This document shows positions 1-9,809 of a stretch of 64,000 nt of DNA, piece after piece; position 1 is the stretch's first letter; every line of letters starts with the position of its first letter. This DNA is from Couchioplanes azureus. Lineage in GTDB: Bacteria; Actinomycetota; Actinomycetes; Mycobacteriales; Micromonosporaceae. The notes beneath the pieces were generated by a model. It ran no database searches. It was given only the letters and a program-made list of their open reading frames with translations, and was not told the DNA's origin. The stretch lies in the NCBI RefSeq assembly GCF_014648355.1, contig NZ_BMQY01000008.1, positions 44,365 to 108,364 of the forward strand, in the 5' to 3' direction. Made by a program: the position numbers and the translations under genes.

Positions 1-27
1 CGCCCGCCCGCCGCGGGCTGTGCCCGG

Positions 28-516
28 TCAGTGGTGGTACCGGTGCACCACCGCGTGGCCCTGGCCGTGCGAGATCAGCCACCGGTTGACCGGGACGGTG
101 AGCACGAACGCCACGGCCAGCGCGAACGCCAGCGACGCCCAGAAGACCCCGCTGGTCAGGCCGGCCTCCATGGCGCCGGGCACGACCAGCATGACGGCGT
201 TGTCCAGGATCTCCATGACCGTGATGGAGACGGTGTCGGCCGCCAGGGCGACCGTCAGCGCGGTGCGCACGTCCACGCCGGCGCGCAGCACGCCGCGCAT
301 GGTGAGGGCGTAGCCGAACACGAACGCCAGCGCGACCGCCAGGACGACCGTCGGCCAGGCCGGCCAGCCCAGCGCGGTGCCGATCACCATGCCGAGCACC
401 TCGCCGATGGCGCAGCCGGTCAGGCAGTGCAGGGTCGCCTGCGCCGCCGTCCGCCACGACGTGCCCGCCTGCGCGGAGCCCACGTGGTGGCCGTGCTGGT
501 GGATGGAGTGATTCAT
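28..516 (-). CDS. DUF4396 family membrane protein, probably metal-responsive
   Basis: This 162-residue protein has about four hydrophobic segments and matches the DUF4396 pattern, with an HCLTGC motif at residues 30-35 followed by a glycine-rich helix. Both ends are histidine-rich: the first 11 residues contain five His and the C-terminus ends RYHH. The ATG is preceded by AAGGAGG at ideal spacing. A CsoR-type palindrome lies 30 bp upstream of the start, so copper or a related metal probably controls it; that is inference from the operator shape and the Cys/His content. The biochemical function of DUF4396 is unknown to me. It does not share a promoter with the chromate transporter gene behind it, because the palindrome sits between them. 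Confidence 0.85.
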   Translation of the reverse strand: MNHSIHQHGHHVGSAQAGTSWRTAAQATLHCLTGCAIGEVLGMVIGTALGWPAWPTVVLAVALAFVFGYALTMRGVLRAGVDVRTALTVALAADTVSITVMEILDNAVMLVVPGAMEAGLTSGVFWASLAFALAVAFVLTVPVNRWLISHGQGHAVVHRYHH

Positions 517-545
517 GACAGGCCTCCTTCGACGACTCGCCGAAT

Positions 546-562
546 ATACCCCCAGGGGGTAT
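546..562. promoter_or_regulatory. CsoR-like operator palindrome
   Basis: ATACCCCCAGGGGGTAT is a perfect inverted repeat of two 8-bp arms around a single A. It closely resembles the G/C-tract operators flanked by ATA/TAT that are bound by CsoR-family copper sensors. It lies in the 73-bp gap upstream of the DUF4396 gene, where a repressor would block its promoter. No csoR gene is visible in this window. Confidence 0.7.
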
Positions 563-589
563 CGGCGGGAAGGGGTGGCGGGAGGTCGT

Positions 590-1972
<1,383 letters not shown>

Positions 1973-2114
1973 GCAAGATCCTTCCGGCGAACTGGGCTTT
2001 GTCAACGCGGAACCACCATGGCAGACGGTGAGTTCGCGCGCCGAGCCCGTCCCGGCGATCACGCCGATGTCGTCCTCCGGACCGCGGTCCCGCGGTAGGT
2101 GCCCAGGTGCCGTC

Positions 2115-4535
2115 TCAGGCGGCCGTGAGATGGGTGCCGTGCGTGTCGCCCGGCTCGGACGGCACGTCGGCGAGCAGCCGGTCGACGGCTTCCCGGGTCA
2201 TCGGCCGGTGGAACAGGAAGCCCTGCGCCAGGTGGCAGTTCATGTGCTGCAACAGCGCCGCCTGCTGGGGCGTCTCGACGCCCTCGGCGATGGTGCTCAG
2301 CCGCAGCGTCTCGCTGAGGTGCAGGATGGCCCGGATGAACGCGTGATCCTGCGGGCCGGGGGCGCTGCCGCCGTCGGAGCGCACGAAGGACCGGTCGATC
2401 TTGAGGATGTCGACGGGCAGGTGCCGCAGGTAGGACAGGGACGCGTAGCCGGTGCCGAAGTCGTCGATGGCGATGCGGATGCCGTGCTCGCGCAGCCATT
2501 GCAGACAGGCGTGCACATCCGTCGCGGCGGAGCCGGTCACCGCGACCAACGCGGTCTCGGTGATCTCCAGGATCAGGGCGGTCGGCGGCAGTCCGCTGGC
2601 CGACAGCGCGTCGAGAACCGTCTGCGCGAACTGCGGGTCGGTGAGCTGGTGGCCCGAGACGTTGACCGACAGGCTCAGGCCGAACCGGCGATGCCACCCG
2701 GCGGCCTGCTCGGTGGCGTGGCGCAGCACCCACGCGCCGATCGGGACGATCAGCCCGCTGTCCTCGGCGGCCGGGATGAACTCGTCGGGCGCGACGTGCG
2801 TGCCGTCCGGCTTGGTCCAGCGCAGCAGCGCCTCCAGGGACCGCACCTCGCCGGTGCGCGAGTCGACCACCGGCTGGTAGTGCAGGCGGAACTCGCCGTC
2901 GGTGAGTGCCCGGCGCAGGTCGTCCACGAGCCGGGCGGTGTCCACCCGGTGGCTGCGCAGGTCGGCGTCGAAGGCGGCGATCCGGTTGCGGCCGTCGGCC
3001 TTGGCGGTGCGCAGCGCCGCCCCCGCGTCGCGGAGCGCCTCGGCGGCGGTCAGCGGCGTGTCCATCACGCGGTACCCGATGCTGGCGGTGACGAGCACCT
3101 CGCGGCCGTCGTGCGCGTACGGGATGCGGCCGGCCGCCATGACCTGTGCGGCGCGCAGCGCGGGGTCGGTGGCCGCCGGGTCCTCCAGCAGCAACGCGAA
3201 CTCGTCGGCGCCGACCCGGGCCAGGCTGTCGGACTCGGTGAGCAGGCCCAGCAGCCGGGTCGACAGCTCGACCAGCACCCGGTCGCCGGCCTCGTGGCCG
3301 AGCGTGTCGTTGACGTCGGCGAAGCCGTCCAGGCCCACCAGCAGCAGCGCGGGCGCGCCGGTGACCGGGCGGCGGGCGAGGGACCGCTCCAGCCGCTCCA
3401 GCAGCAGCGCACGGTTGGGCAGGCCGGTGAGCGGGTCGTGCAGCGCGCGGTGGGTGAGTTGCCGCTGCAGCGTCTCCTGGTCGCGCAGGGCCCTCGTCAG
3501 CTCGGCGGCCTGCCGGTCCAGCAGGGTCGCCCGGCGCTGGGCGACCCGGGCCAGCATGCCGAGCCGCACGACGAGCAGGGCGGAGATGATCGCGCCCAGC
3601 AGGGTGGGCACGAGCGTGTCGTACCAGGCGGTGCTCGCGGCGTAGCGCTGGACGATGCGGACGCCGGTGACGACGGCGAGGGGGCACAGGAAGGCGATGC
3701 CGGCGAAGACCAGCAACCGGCCGGAGCGCACGCCGCGGGTGGCCCGGCGGACCCGGCCGAGCCCGGCGGCCGAGGGGTGCAGCGAGGCGGCGCCGAACAG
3801 CAGGGCCCAGGTGAGCCACAGGGCGTTGTCGAGGTTGCTCACCGAGATGTAGCCGTCCAGCGCGGCCCGCGCGAAGTAGACGACGTCGCCGGCCAGCAGC
3901 GCGACGAGCGAGGCGGTCAGCAGAGCGCTGACCGGGCGCCGGGAGCCCGTCGTGAAGATCAGCCGGGCCAGGCCGGTGAGGATCAGCAGATCGCACACCG
4001 CGTACGCCATCCAGGTGCCCACCATGGCCGAGTTCGCGCCGGGCTGGTGGAGGTACGGCTGCACCACCACGGTCCACCAGAGTGCCGCGACGCCCGCGGT
4101 GACCACTCCGGCGTCGACGAGCTCGGCCGCCGTCCAGGCCCAGGAGCGCCGCGGCACGACGACCGCCAGCCCGGCGATCAGCAGCCCGTACATCAGGAAG
4201 TAGACGCCGTCCACGATCGACAGGAAGACGCCCTGGCCGTAGACCTCGAAGCCGACCGCGAACATGGTGTTGGCCAGCGTCGACACGGCGAGCGCCGCGA
4301 TCAGCAGCCACCATCCCGCCCCGCGCGCCGGCCGGTGCCGCCGGACGCCGACGACCGCCGCCACCACGCCGGACCCCATGACCAGGGCGAAGACCGCGAT
4401 GCCGAGCATGCGCGGGCAGAGCAGGAAGGCCGCCAGGGCGACCATGCCCAGCACCAGGTACCGCGCCCACGCGCCCGCACCGATCGACCGCCGCCAGGAT
4501 GCACCCGGGGTCGGCCGCGCCACAGACCATCCCAT
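2115..4535 (-). CDS. Membrane GGDEF/EAL protein, likely c-di-GMP phosphodiesterase
   Basis: The 806-residue protein starts with about nine hydrophobic segments (residues 25-325), then a short coiled linker, a GGDEF domain (about 360-525) and an EAL domain (about 540-790). The cyclase signature is degenerate: GADEF at 442-446, and the product-inhibition RxxD site is absent (TESD). The EAL domain looks intact, with EAL at 568-570, NVSG near 625, EITET near 657, DDFGTG at 691-696 and Lys712. I therefore infer a c-di-GMP-hydrolysing enzyme whose GGDEF domain may bind GTP as a regulator. The membrane part probably senses an unknown signal. A start at 4604 is possible, but the ATG at 4535 matches where membrane homology begins. 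Confidence 0.88.
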   Translation of the reverse strand: MGWSVARPTPGASWRRSIGAGAWARYLVLGMVALAAFLLCPRMLGIAVFALVMGSGVVAAVVGVRRHRPARGAGWWLLIAALAVSTLANTMFAVGFEVYGQGVFLSIVDGVYFLMYGLLIAGLAVVVPRRSWAWTAAELVDAGVVTAGVAALWWTVVVQPYLHQPGANSAMVGTWMAYAVCDLLILTGLARLIFTTGSRRPVSALLTASLVALLAGDVVYFARAALDGYISVSNLDNALWLTWALLFGAASLHPSAAGLGRVRRATRGVRSGRLLVFAGIAFLCPLAVVTGVRIVQRYAASTAWYDTLVPTLLGAIISALLVVRLGMLARVAQRRATLLDRQAAELTRALRDQETLQRQLTHRALHDPLTGLPNRALLLERLERSLARRPVTGAPALLLVGLDGFADVNDTLGHEAGDRVLVELSTRLLGLLTESDSLARVGADEFALLLEDPAATDPALRAAQVMAAGRIPYAHDGREVLVTASIGYRVMDTPLTAAEALRDAGAALRTAKADGRNRIAAFDADLRSHRVDTARLVDDLRRALTDGEFRLHYQPVVDSRTGEVRSLEALLRWTKPDGTHVAPDEFIPAAEDSGLIVPIGAWVLRHATEQAAGWHRRFGLSLSVNVSGHQLTDPQFAQTVLDALSASGLPPTALILEITETALVAVTGSAATDVHACLQWLREHGIRIAIDDFGTGYASLSYLRHLPVDILKIDRSFVRSDGGSAPGPQDHAFIRAILHLSETLRLSTIAEGVETPQQAALLQHMNCHLAQGFLFHRPMTREAVDRLLADVPSEPGDTHGTHLTAA

Positions 4536-4669
4536 GCAGAACCGCCTTCGACGCGCTCCCGGGCCGAGCAGCCCATGGCCGTTCGCCCATCTAACGGTCG
4601 GCATGGTGCAGCTCTGGATCAGTACGGGTGCAAACAGGTAGCTGCCCTCAGCAGCCAGGGGTCCGGCTG

Positions 4670-5632
4670 CTACCGCGCGGCGAAGCGGCTGCGGTACTGG
4701 GACGGGGAGAGGCCGGTGTGGCGGCGCAGCAGCGCCCGGAGGTTGGTGGCGGTGCCGAGCCCGCAGCTGCGGGCGACGACGTCGAGCCGGGCCTCGCCGC
4801 GTTCGATCAGCCGGCAGGCCAGCGCGATCCGTTCGCCGGTGAGCCAGGCCAGCGGCGTGGTGCCGAGCTGGGCACGGAACCGGCGGTGCAGGGTGGCCGG
4901 GCTGACCGCGGCGTGCGCGGCGAGCTCCGGCACGGACAGCGGCCGGTCCAGCCTCGCCTGGGCCCAGGCCAGGAGCGGTGCGAGCGACTCGTCCGGCACG
5001 TCGGGGATGGGCCGCTCCACGAACTGCCGCTGTCCGCCGTCGCGGTGAGCGGCGAAGACCAGCCGCCGGCTCACGGCGTTGGCGATGTCGGCGCCGTGGT
5101 CGCGGCGCACGATGTGCAGGCCGAGATCGAGCGCCGCGGCGCTGCCCGCGGCGGTGAGGACGTCGCCGTCGTCGACGAAGAGCACGTCGGCCTCGAGGCG
5201 TACGGACGGGAAGCGGGTCCGGAACGCGTCCGCCCACTGCCAGTGCGCGGTGGCCCGGCGGCCGTCCAGGACGCCCGCCTCGGCGAGGGTGAAGGCGCCG
5301 CTGCAGAATCCGACCAGCCGCGCGCCCCGGCGGTGTGCCCGGCGTACCGCCTCGAGCAGGGCCGGGCGGCGGGGAGTCTCGACGTCGGGGCGGTTGGGCA
5401 CGATCAGCGTGTCCGCCGAGTCGGCCAGGTCGAGGCCGCCGACCCCGGTGAGCGTGAAGAACCCGTCGCGCATCGGCGTGCGGGGCTCGGGGGAGCAGAT
5501 GCGGAAGTCGTAGAGGTTGCGGCCGATCTCCGGGCGGCGCAGTCCGAAGATCTCCGTGGCGCAGCCGAGCTCGAACGGGTTCGAGTTGTCGTCGACGACC
5601 AGCACGACCCGGTGCGAGGATTCTTGCGCCAT
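4670..5632 (-). CDS. GlxA family transcriptional regulator (DJ-1/PfpI + AraC HTH)
   Basis: This 320-residue protein has an N-terminal DJ-1/PfpI-like domain (about 8-175) with the nucleophile-elbow motif GFCSGAF around Cys110, and a C-terminal AraC double helix-turn-helix (about 218-318) ending in the usual SPSQYRSRF signature. Such GlxA-type regulators often control nitrogen or amine metabolism, though the effector here is unknown. The ATG has no Shine-Dalgarno sequence, but a TAGAAA hexamer lies six bases before it, which suggests a leaderless transcript. It is divergent from a cupin gene only 51 bp away, so the two promoters share a control region. The cupin is a plausible target. Confidence 0.9.
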   Translation of the reverse strand: MAQESSHRVVLVVDDNSNPFELGCATEIFGLRRPEIGRNLYDFRICSPEPRTPMRDGFFTLTGVGGLDLADSADTLIVPNRPDVETPRRPALLEAVRRAHRRGARLVGFCSGAFTLAEAGVLDGRRATAHWQWADAFRTRFPSVRLEADVLFVDDGDVLTAAGSAAALDLGLHIVRRDHGADIANAVSRRLVFAAHRDGGQRQFVERPIPDVPDESLAPLLAWAQARLDRPLSVPELAAHAAVSPATLHRRFRAQLGTTPLAWLTGERIALACRLIERGEARLDVVARSCGLGTATNLRALLRRHTGLSPSQYRSRFAAR

Positions 5633-5683
5633 CCGCCATTTCTAGCACTCACGCCGCCGTACCGCCGCCGCGACGATGGTGGC

Positions 5684-6079
5684 ATGCCTACCGAACCGAT
5701 CGTCCTGGCCGCGGCGCTGGCCTCCTTCGACGCGCTGTGGAGTCCGCACGTCGTCACCCGGGTCAACGACTACGACGTCCGCGTCGCCAAGGTCCGCGGC
5801 GAGCATCTGTGGCACACGCACGAGGACACCGACGAATTCTTCCTGGTGCTGGAGGGAGAGCTGCACATCTCGCTGCGTGAGCCCGCCGGTGAGCGAACCG
5901 TGCGGCTGACCCGCGGCGCTGTCCTCACCGTGCCGCGGGGGACCGCGCACAAGCCGTACGCGCCGGTCGACACCGCGTTGCTGCTGTTCGAGCCGGTGGG
6001 CACCTCGTCGGTCGGCGACCGTCACGACGAGGTGCCCGACCATGTCGATGCGACCACGGGGCGGCCCCTGGGGCGGTGA
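5684..6079 (+). CDS. Cupin domain protein
   Basis: A 131-residue single-domain cupin. The first conserved motif is visible as HTHEDTDEFFLVLEGEL (around residues 43-60), with His, His, Glu metal ligands, and the second as PRGTAHKPYA near residue 92. It has no signal peptide. Small cupins of this type bind a metal ion and may be enzymes or sensors; the substrate cannot be read from sequence. The gene is divergent from the GlxA-type regulator and probably under its control. It ends 56 bp from the convergent FAD/Rieske gene. Confidence 0.85.
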   Translation: MPTEPIVLAAALASFDALWSPHVVTRVNDYDVRVAKVRGEHLWHTHEDTDEFFLVLEGELHISLREPAGERTVRLTRGAVLTVPRGTAHKPYAPVDTALLLFEPVGTSSVGDRHDEVPDHVDATTGRPLGR

Positions 6080-6135
6080 GCCGGTAGCCGCCATGAGGCC
6101 GGCCCGGCCCGCACCACCACGGCGACCGCCACGTC

Positions 6136-7671
6136 CTAGGCGAGGTCCCGGGGCTCCAGGGGCTTGTTGGCCGGACCCTGGACGACCGCGCCGTCGATCC
6201 CGAACCGGGAGCCGTGGCACGGGCACTCCCAGGCGGTTTCGGCGTCGTTGAAGTGGACGATGCAGCCCAGGTGGGTGCACCGGGCCGACACGGCGTGAAT
6301 CCGGCCGGTGTCGTCCCGGTAGGCGGCACACTGCCGTCCGCGTACCCGGACGACGGCGCCGGTGCCCGGCGCGATGTCCTCGACCGAGTCGACGCGGGAC
6401 GGTCGTACCCGGTCGCCGACGAAGTGACCGGCCACCTTGGCCTGGAGTTTCAGCATCGAACCGGCCTCGCGCGCCGGGTGGAGCCGGCGCGGGTCGTAGA
6501 GGCCGGCCCACGGGGGCTCGGCCCCGGTGAGGCACGCGGCGAGCAGCTGTCCGGTCAGCACGCCGGTGCTCATACCCCAGCCGCCGAAGCCGGTGGCGAC
6601 GTACACCCGGTCGGTGCCGGGATGGAAGCGTCCGATGAAGGGCACCTGGTCGGTGGTGGTGTTGTCCTGGGTCGCCCAGCGGTAGGCGATCTGCGCGCCA
6701 GGGAAGCGCTGCCCGGTCCACTCGGCGAGCTTCCGCCAGTGCCCGGTGACGTCCGACGTGCCGGGCGTGAAGTGCTCGCCGGTCACGATGAGCAGCCGCT
6801 GCCCGTCGCGGTACGGGGCGGTGCGCACCGACCGGGTGTTCTGCTCGGTGGTGAGGTACACGCCCCCGGGGTCGCGGTCGGCGGGGATCGCCGCGGCGAC
6901 CACCAGCTCGCGTCGGGGTTCGAGGCGGGCGAACAGCAGCGCCCGGTCGAACACGGGGTAGTGGGTGGCGACGACCACCTGCCGGGCGGTGATGGTGTGC
7001 CCGCCCTCGGTGGTCACCGTGCAGGGGTCGCCCTCGTCCAGCCCGGTCGCCCGGGTCCGTTCGAAGATCCGCCCGCCGCGGCGCGTGAGGTCCTCGGCGA
7101 GGGCGAGCAGGTACTTGCGGGGATGGAACTGCGCCTGGTCCTCGACCCGGACGGCGCCGGCGACCGGGAACGGCAGGCCCGTCTCGGTGACGAAGGAGGC
7201 CGCCAGCCCGGCCTCGGCCGCGGCGTCGGCCTCGGCCCGGATCCGGTCGAGGCCGTCGGGCGACTCCGCGTACGTGAACGCGGGCACGCGCTCCAGGTCG
7301 CAGTCGATGCCTAGCCGCGCGGTCAGCTCGGCCACCCGCCGCACCGCCAGCCGCTGGGACTCGGCGTAGAGCCGCGCCGCGTCCGGGCCGGAGGACGTGC
7401 GTACCTTGTCGTAGATCAGCGTGTGGAGCACGGACAGCTTCGCCGTGGTGTATCCCGTGACACCCGCCGCGATCCGGTCCGCCTCCACCAGCGCCACGGT
7501 CCGCCCGGCCTCGGTGAGCTCCCACGCCGTGCACAGCCCGGCGATGCCGCCGCCGACGACGACCACGTCGACGTCGGCGAGGTCCGCGGTGAGCGCCGGA
7601 TAGGCGGTGGCCGAGGTCGTGTCCATCCAGTACGACTCGTCGGTGCCTGGCAGCATGCGGGACTCGGCCAC
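6136..7671 (-). CDS. FAD-dependent oxidoreductase with C-terminal Rieske domain
   Basis: The 511-residue protein joins a DAO-type FAD enzyme to a Rieske iron-sulfur domain. The dinucleotide motif GGGIAG is at residues 40-45, a second flavin-contact region reads YVATGFGGWGMSTGVL around residue 360, and the Rieske ligands are CTHLGC and CPCHGS in the last 60 residues. This architecture is common in soil actinobacteria and is annotated as a putative glycine/D-amino-acid dehydrogenase-like protein; its substrate is unknown. I chose the GTG at 7671 because GAGGAG lies seven bases upstream, although an ATG at 7656 also fits. It is cytoplasmic, with no signal peptide. Confidence 0.88.
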   Translation of the reverse strand: MAESRMLPGTDESYWMDTTSATAYPALTADLADVDVVVVGGGIAGLCTAWELTEAGRTVALVEADRIAAGVTGYTTAKLSVLHTLIYDKVRTSSGPDAARLYAESQRLAVRRVAELTARLGIDCDLERVPAFTYAESPDGLDRIRAEADAAAEAGLAASFVTETGLPFPVAGAVRVEDQAQFHPRKYLLALAEDLTRRGGRIFERTRATGLDEGDPCTVTTEGGHTITARQVVVATHYPVFDRALLFARLEPRRELVVAAAIPADRDPGGVYLTTEQNTRSVRTAPYRDGQRLLIVTGEHFTPGTSDVTGHWRKLAEWTGQRFPGAQIAYRWATQDNTTTDQVPFIGRFHPGTDRVYVATGFGGWGMSTGVLTGQLLAACLTGAEPPWAGLYDPRRLHPAREAGSMLKLQAKVAGHFVGDRVRPSRVDSVEDIAPGTGAVVRVRGRQCAAYRDDTGRIHAVSARCTHLGCIVHFNDAETAWECPCHGSRFGIDGAVVQGPANKPLEPRDLA

Positions 7672-7748
7672 GGTGCGCTCCTCGCGTGGGGACTCGGAAG
7701 CCGGGCACGTACCCGCAGAACGGGACGGCAAACGGCGTTCTCTACCGG

Positions 7749-7766
7749 GCCGGACCGTCGTCCGGC
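7749..7766 (-). terminator. Hairpin after the histidine kinase gene
   Basis: GCCGGAC and GTCCGGC form a 7-bp stem with a four-base loop, beginning seven bases past the stop codon of the kinase gene on the minus strand. There is no U-tract, as is usual in actinobacteria. It probably separates the kinase transcript from the FAD/Rieske gene downstream. Confidence 0.45.
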
Positions 7767-7772
7767 TTCCGG

Positions 7773-9059
7773 TCACCGGGCGACGGGCAGGGTGAGCACG
7801 ACCTCGAACCCGCCCGCCGGACGGGGACCGGCGGTGACGCTGCCGCCGTAGAGCGCCGCGCGTTCGCGCATGCCGGCCAGGCCCTGCCCGCCGCCCGCCG
7901 GCTCCGGTACGACGGACGCCGCTGTCCCGCCGTCGTCGACGATCCGGGCGTGGAACCGGTCGGCGTCGTACCGCAGGGTCACGGTGACCGAGGCGCCGCC
8001 GGCGTGCCTGAGCACATTGGTCAGGCTCTCCTGGATGACGCGGTAGGCGCACAGGTCCACACCGGGCGGCAGCCGTCGCGGGGTGCCGGCGACGACCACG
8101 TCGACCGTCACTCCGGCCCGGCGCACGCGGTCCACGAGTTCCTGGAGGCGCTCCAGCCGCAGTGCGGAACCCTGCGTGTCGTCGGCCCCGGGCTCCTCCG
8201 GGTCGACCCGCAGCACGGTCAGCAGGCGGCGCATCTCCCCGAGCGCCTCGCTGCTGCTGTCGAGGACCGTTCCCAGCGCGGCATGCGACGTCTCGGGATC
8301 GGAGCGCAGCACGTACCGGGCGAGGCCGGCCTGCACCGAGACCACCGACATGTGGTGCGCGACGACGTCGTGCAGCTCCCGGGCGATGCGGACCCGCTCC
8401 CTGACGACCGCCCGCCGCGCCCGTTCCTCGCGGTCGCGCCGCAGGAGCGTGGTGAGGCGCTCGAGCCGGCGGCCACGCTCGGCCAGGAGCCGGGCGCGGC
8501 TGCCGAACCAGCAGACCACCGAGGTCCAGACGACGCTCTGACCCAGGACCGTCGGGACGGCGTCCGCGTCGCCCACCAGGCCCGCGTACACCCAGATCAT
8601 GCCGGTGAGCACGGCGGCGGCGAGGGTCACCCGGGGCGGCCGCAGCGCGGCGACGGTGTAGAGCGTGAGCAGCGCCCCGGCGCTGTTGACGACGGGCCAG
8701 TAACCCGCCGTCACGTAGACGCACCAGAGGACGCCGTGCCCGAGGAGGACGGCCATCGGCGCCCGACGGCGCGCCACCAGGGTCAGGCTCGCCAGGCAGG
8801 TCAGGGCGACGCCGGCCCCGTCCATCGGCCGCCAGTCGCCCGGATACTCCTGTCGCCCGAGCGCGAGGCTCACCGCCGCCGTGGCGGCGGCCAGCAGCAC
8901 GTCGAGCAGCAGCGGATGCCGTTCGCCCAGCGCCCAGATCCGCGCCGGCGACAAGGGACGCCGCACCCTCGACGTGCCGGCACCGCCTCCCACGGGGGCA
9001 CGGTATCGCGCCGCCGGCGGCGGGAAACCGGCCGCCGCCGGCGGCGTCGCGCCCGTCAC
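7773..9059 (-). CDS. NarL-type sensor histidine kinase, orphan
   Basis: This 428-residue protein has a membrane region of five or six helices (about 45-190) and a short linker. A HisKA_3 dimerisation domain follows, with the phospho-acceptor motif ELHDVVAHHMSVV near residue 228. The HATPase domain shows QESLTN (N box) and GQGLAGMRERA (G box). It belongs to the DesK/NarX-like kinases that normally pair with a LuxR-type response regulator. None is adjacent, so the partner must be encoded elsewhere. There is no obvious extracellular sensing domain, which suggests membrane or intramembrane sensing. The gene is followed by a small hairpin. Confidence 0.9.
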   Translation of the reverse strand: MTGATPPAAAGFPPPAARYRAPVGGGAGTSRVRRPLSPARIWALGERHPLLLDVLLAAATAAVSLALGRQEYPGDWRPMDGAGVALTCLASLTLVARRRAPMAVLLGHGVLWCVYVTAGYWPVVNSAGALLTLYTVAALRPPRVTLAAAVLTGMIWVYAGLVGDADAVPTVLGQSVVWTSVVCWFGSRARLLAERGRRLERLTTLLRRDREERARRAVVRERVRIARELHDVVAHHMSVVSVQAGLARYVLRSDPETSHAALGTVLDSSSEALGEMRRLLTVLRVDPEEPGADDTQGSALRLERLQELVDRVRRAGVTVDVVVAGTPRRLPPGVDLCAYRVIQESLTNVLRHAGGASVTVTLRYDADRFHARIVDDGGTAASVVPEPAGGGQGLAGMRERAALYGGSVTAGPRPAGGFEVVLTLPVAR

Positions 9060-9082
9060 TCCCGGTCCGGCAACCGGCGCAG

Positions 9083-9688
9083 CTACCTGCTTCCCGTCCG
9101 GCCGGCGGGTGCCGGAGGCAGCGACCGGGCCCGGCTCACCGGGTCCGGTATGAAGTATTCGCTCTTCTTCGGTTGTTCCGCCGTGGAGCTGCGCCCGCGC
9201 TGCCGGGGGACCTCCACGAGGCGCGGGATGTTCTTCGCACAGTGGATGTAGGCCTCCTGCACCCGGGCGACGACCCAGAGCCGGGCGCGTTGCCCGGGCG
9301 GTGTGCCGGCCTGGTCCCCGGGATCCGAGATGATCTCCGCCGTGCCGTTGACGTGCAGCCCGACGACCTCGCCGAAGTCGATGAAGAGGAGCCCGACCCG
9401 GGGGTTCTCGGTGATGTTGCCGAGGCTCGCCATGACGCCGTTGCCGCGGTACTCCGGCCAGCTGAGGTGCTCCTCGTCGAGCACCCGGACGAACCCGGGC
9501 GGCCCGGCCCGGAAGGTGTTGTCGCAGCTGCCGCTCGCGTCGGCTGTGGCCAGGAACATCATCGTCTGCCGTGCGATGAAGGACTGCATCCTGTCGTTGA
9601 GGTAGGGCAGGGTCTGTCGCGCGTGGAAGGCGTCGGCTTGCTGCCGAGTGCCGAGGGTGTCCTGCAGTTGTCGCTCGCCGCGGTTCAT
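9083..9688 (-). CDS. Pyridoxamine 5'-phosphate oxidase family protein
   Basis: The 201-residue protein has the split-barrel flavin-binding fold of the PNPOx-like family. The segment around residues 35-135 contains FIARQTMMFLATADASG, a strand pattern ending in NPRVGLLFIDF, and the GLHVNGTAEI strand. Members bind FMN, F420 or haem; the cofactor here is not decidable from sequence. AGGAGG seven bases before the ATG fixes the start at 9688 rather than the longer frame start. It is upstream of, and in the same direction as, the orphan kinase (24 bp gap), so the two may be co-transcribed. Confidence 0.82.
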   Translation of the reverse strand: MNRGERQLQDTLGTRQQADAFHARQTLPYLNDRMQSFIARQTMMFLATADASGSCDNTFRAGPPGFVRVLDEEHLSWPEYRGNGVMASLGNITENPRVGLLFIDFGEVVGLHVNGTAEIISDPGDQAGTPPGQRARLWVVARVQEAYIHCAKNIPRLVEVPRQRGRSSTAEQPKKSEYFIPDPVSRARSLPPAPAGRTGSR

Positions 9689-9753
9689 GAGGGGCCTCCT
9701 GCTGGCGGTTGCTTCCTCCCCCGTAGCGCCAGTGTCATACCGTAGCCATGTTG

Positions 9754-9775
9754 TTGCAGCGTGTTGCAATTTGCA
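9754..9775. promoter_or_regulatory. TTGCA repeats in a divergent promoter region
   Basis: TTGCA occurs three times, at 9754-9758, 9764-9768 and 9771-9775. The first two are exactly one helical turn apart within GTTGCA units. They lie between the divergently transcribed flavin-pocket gene and the acyltransferase gene, where a regulator could act on both. No regulator is assigned. Confidence 0.3.
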
Positions 9776-9809
9776 GGTGTACGACCGGCCCGCCGGGGTA
9801 AGCCGGCGC

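Noticed and set aside
2079..2090. GGACCGCGGTCC palindrome downstream of the GGDEF/EAL gene
   Set aside because: A 12-bp G/C palindrome is expected by chance in this composition and it has no loop or promoter context.
2115..5648. Reading the GGDEF/EAL gene as an 1,177-residue protein with a long N-terminal extension
   Set aside because: The first 370 residues lie opposite or out of frame over the GlxA gene and are low-complexity; membrane homology starts at the ATG at 4535.
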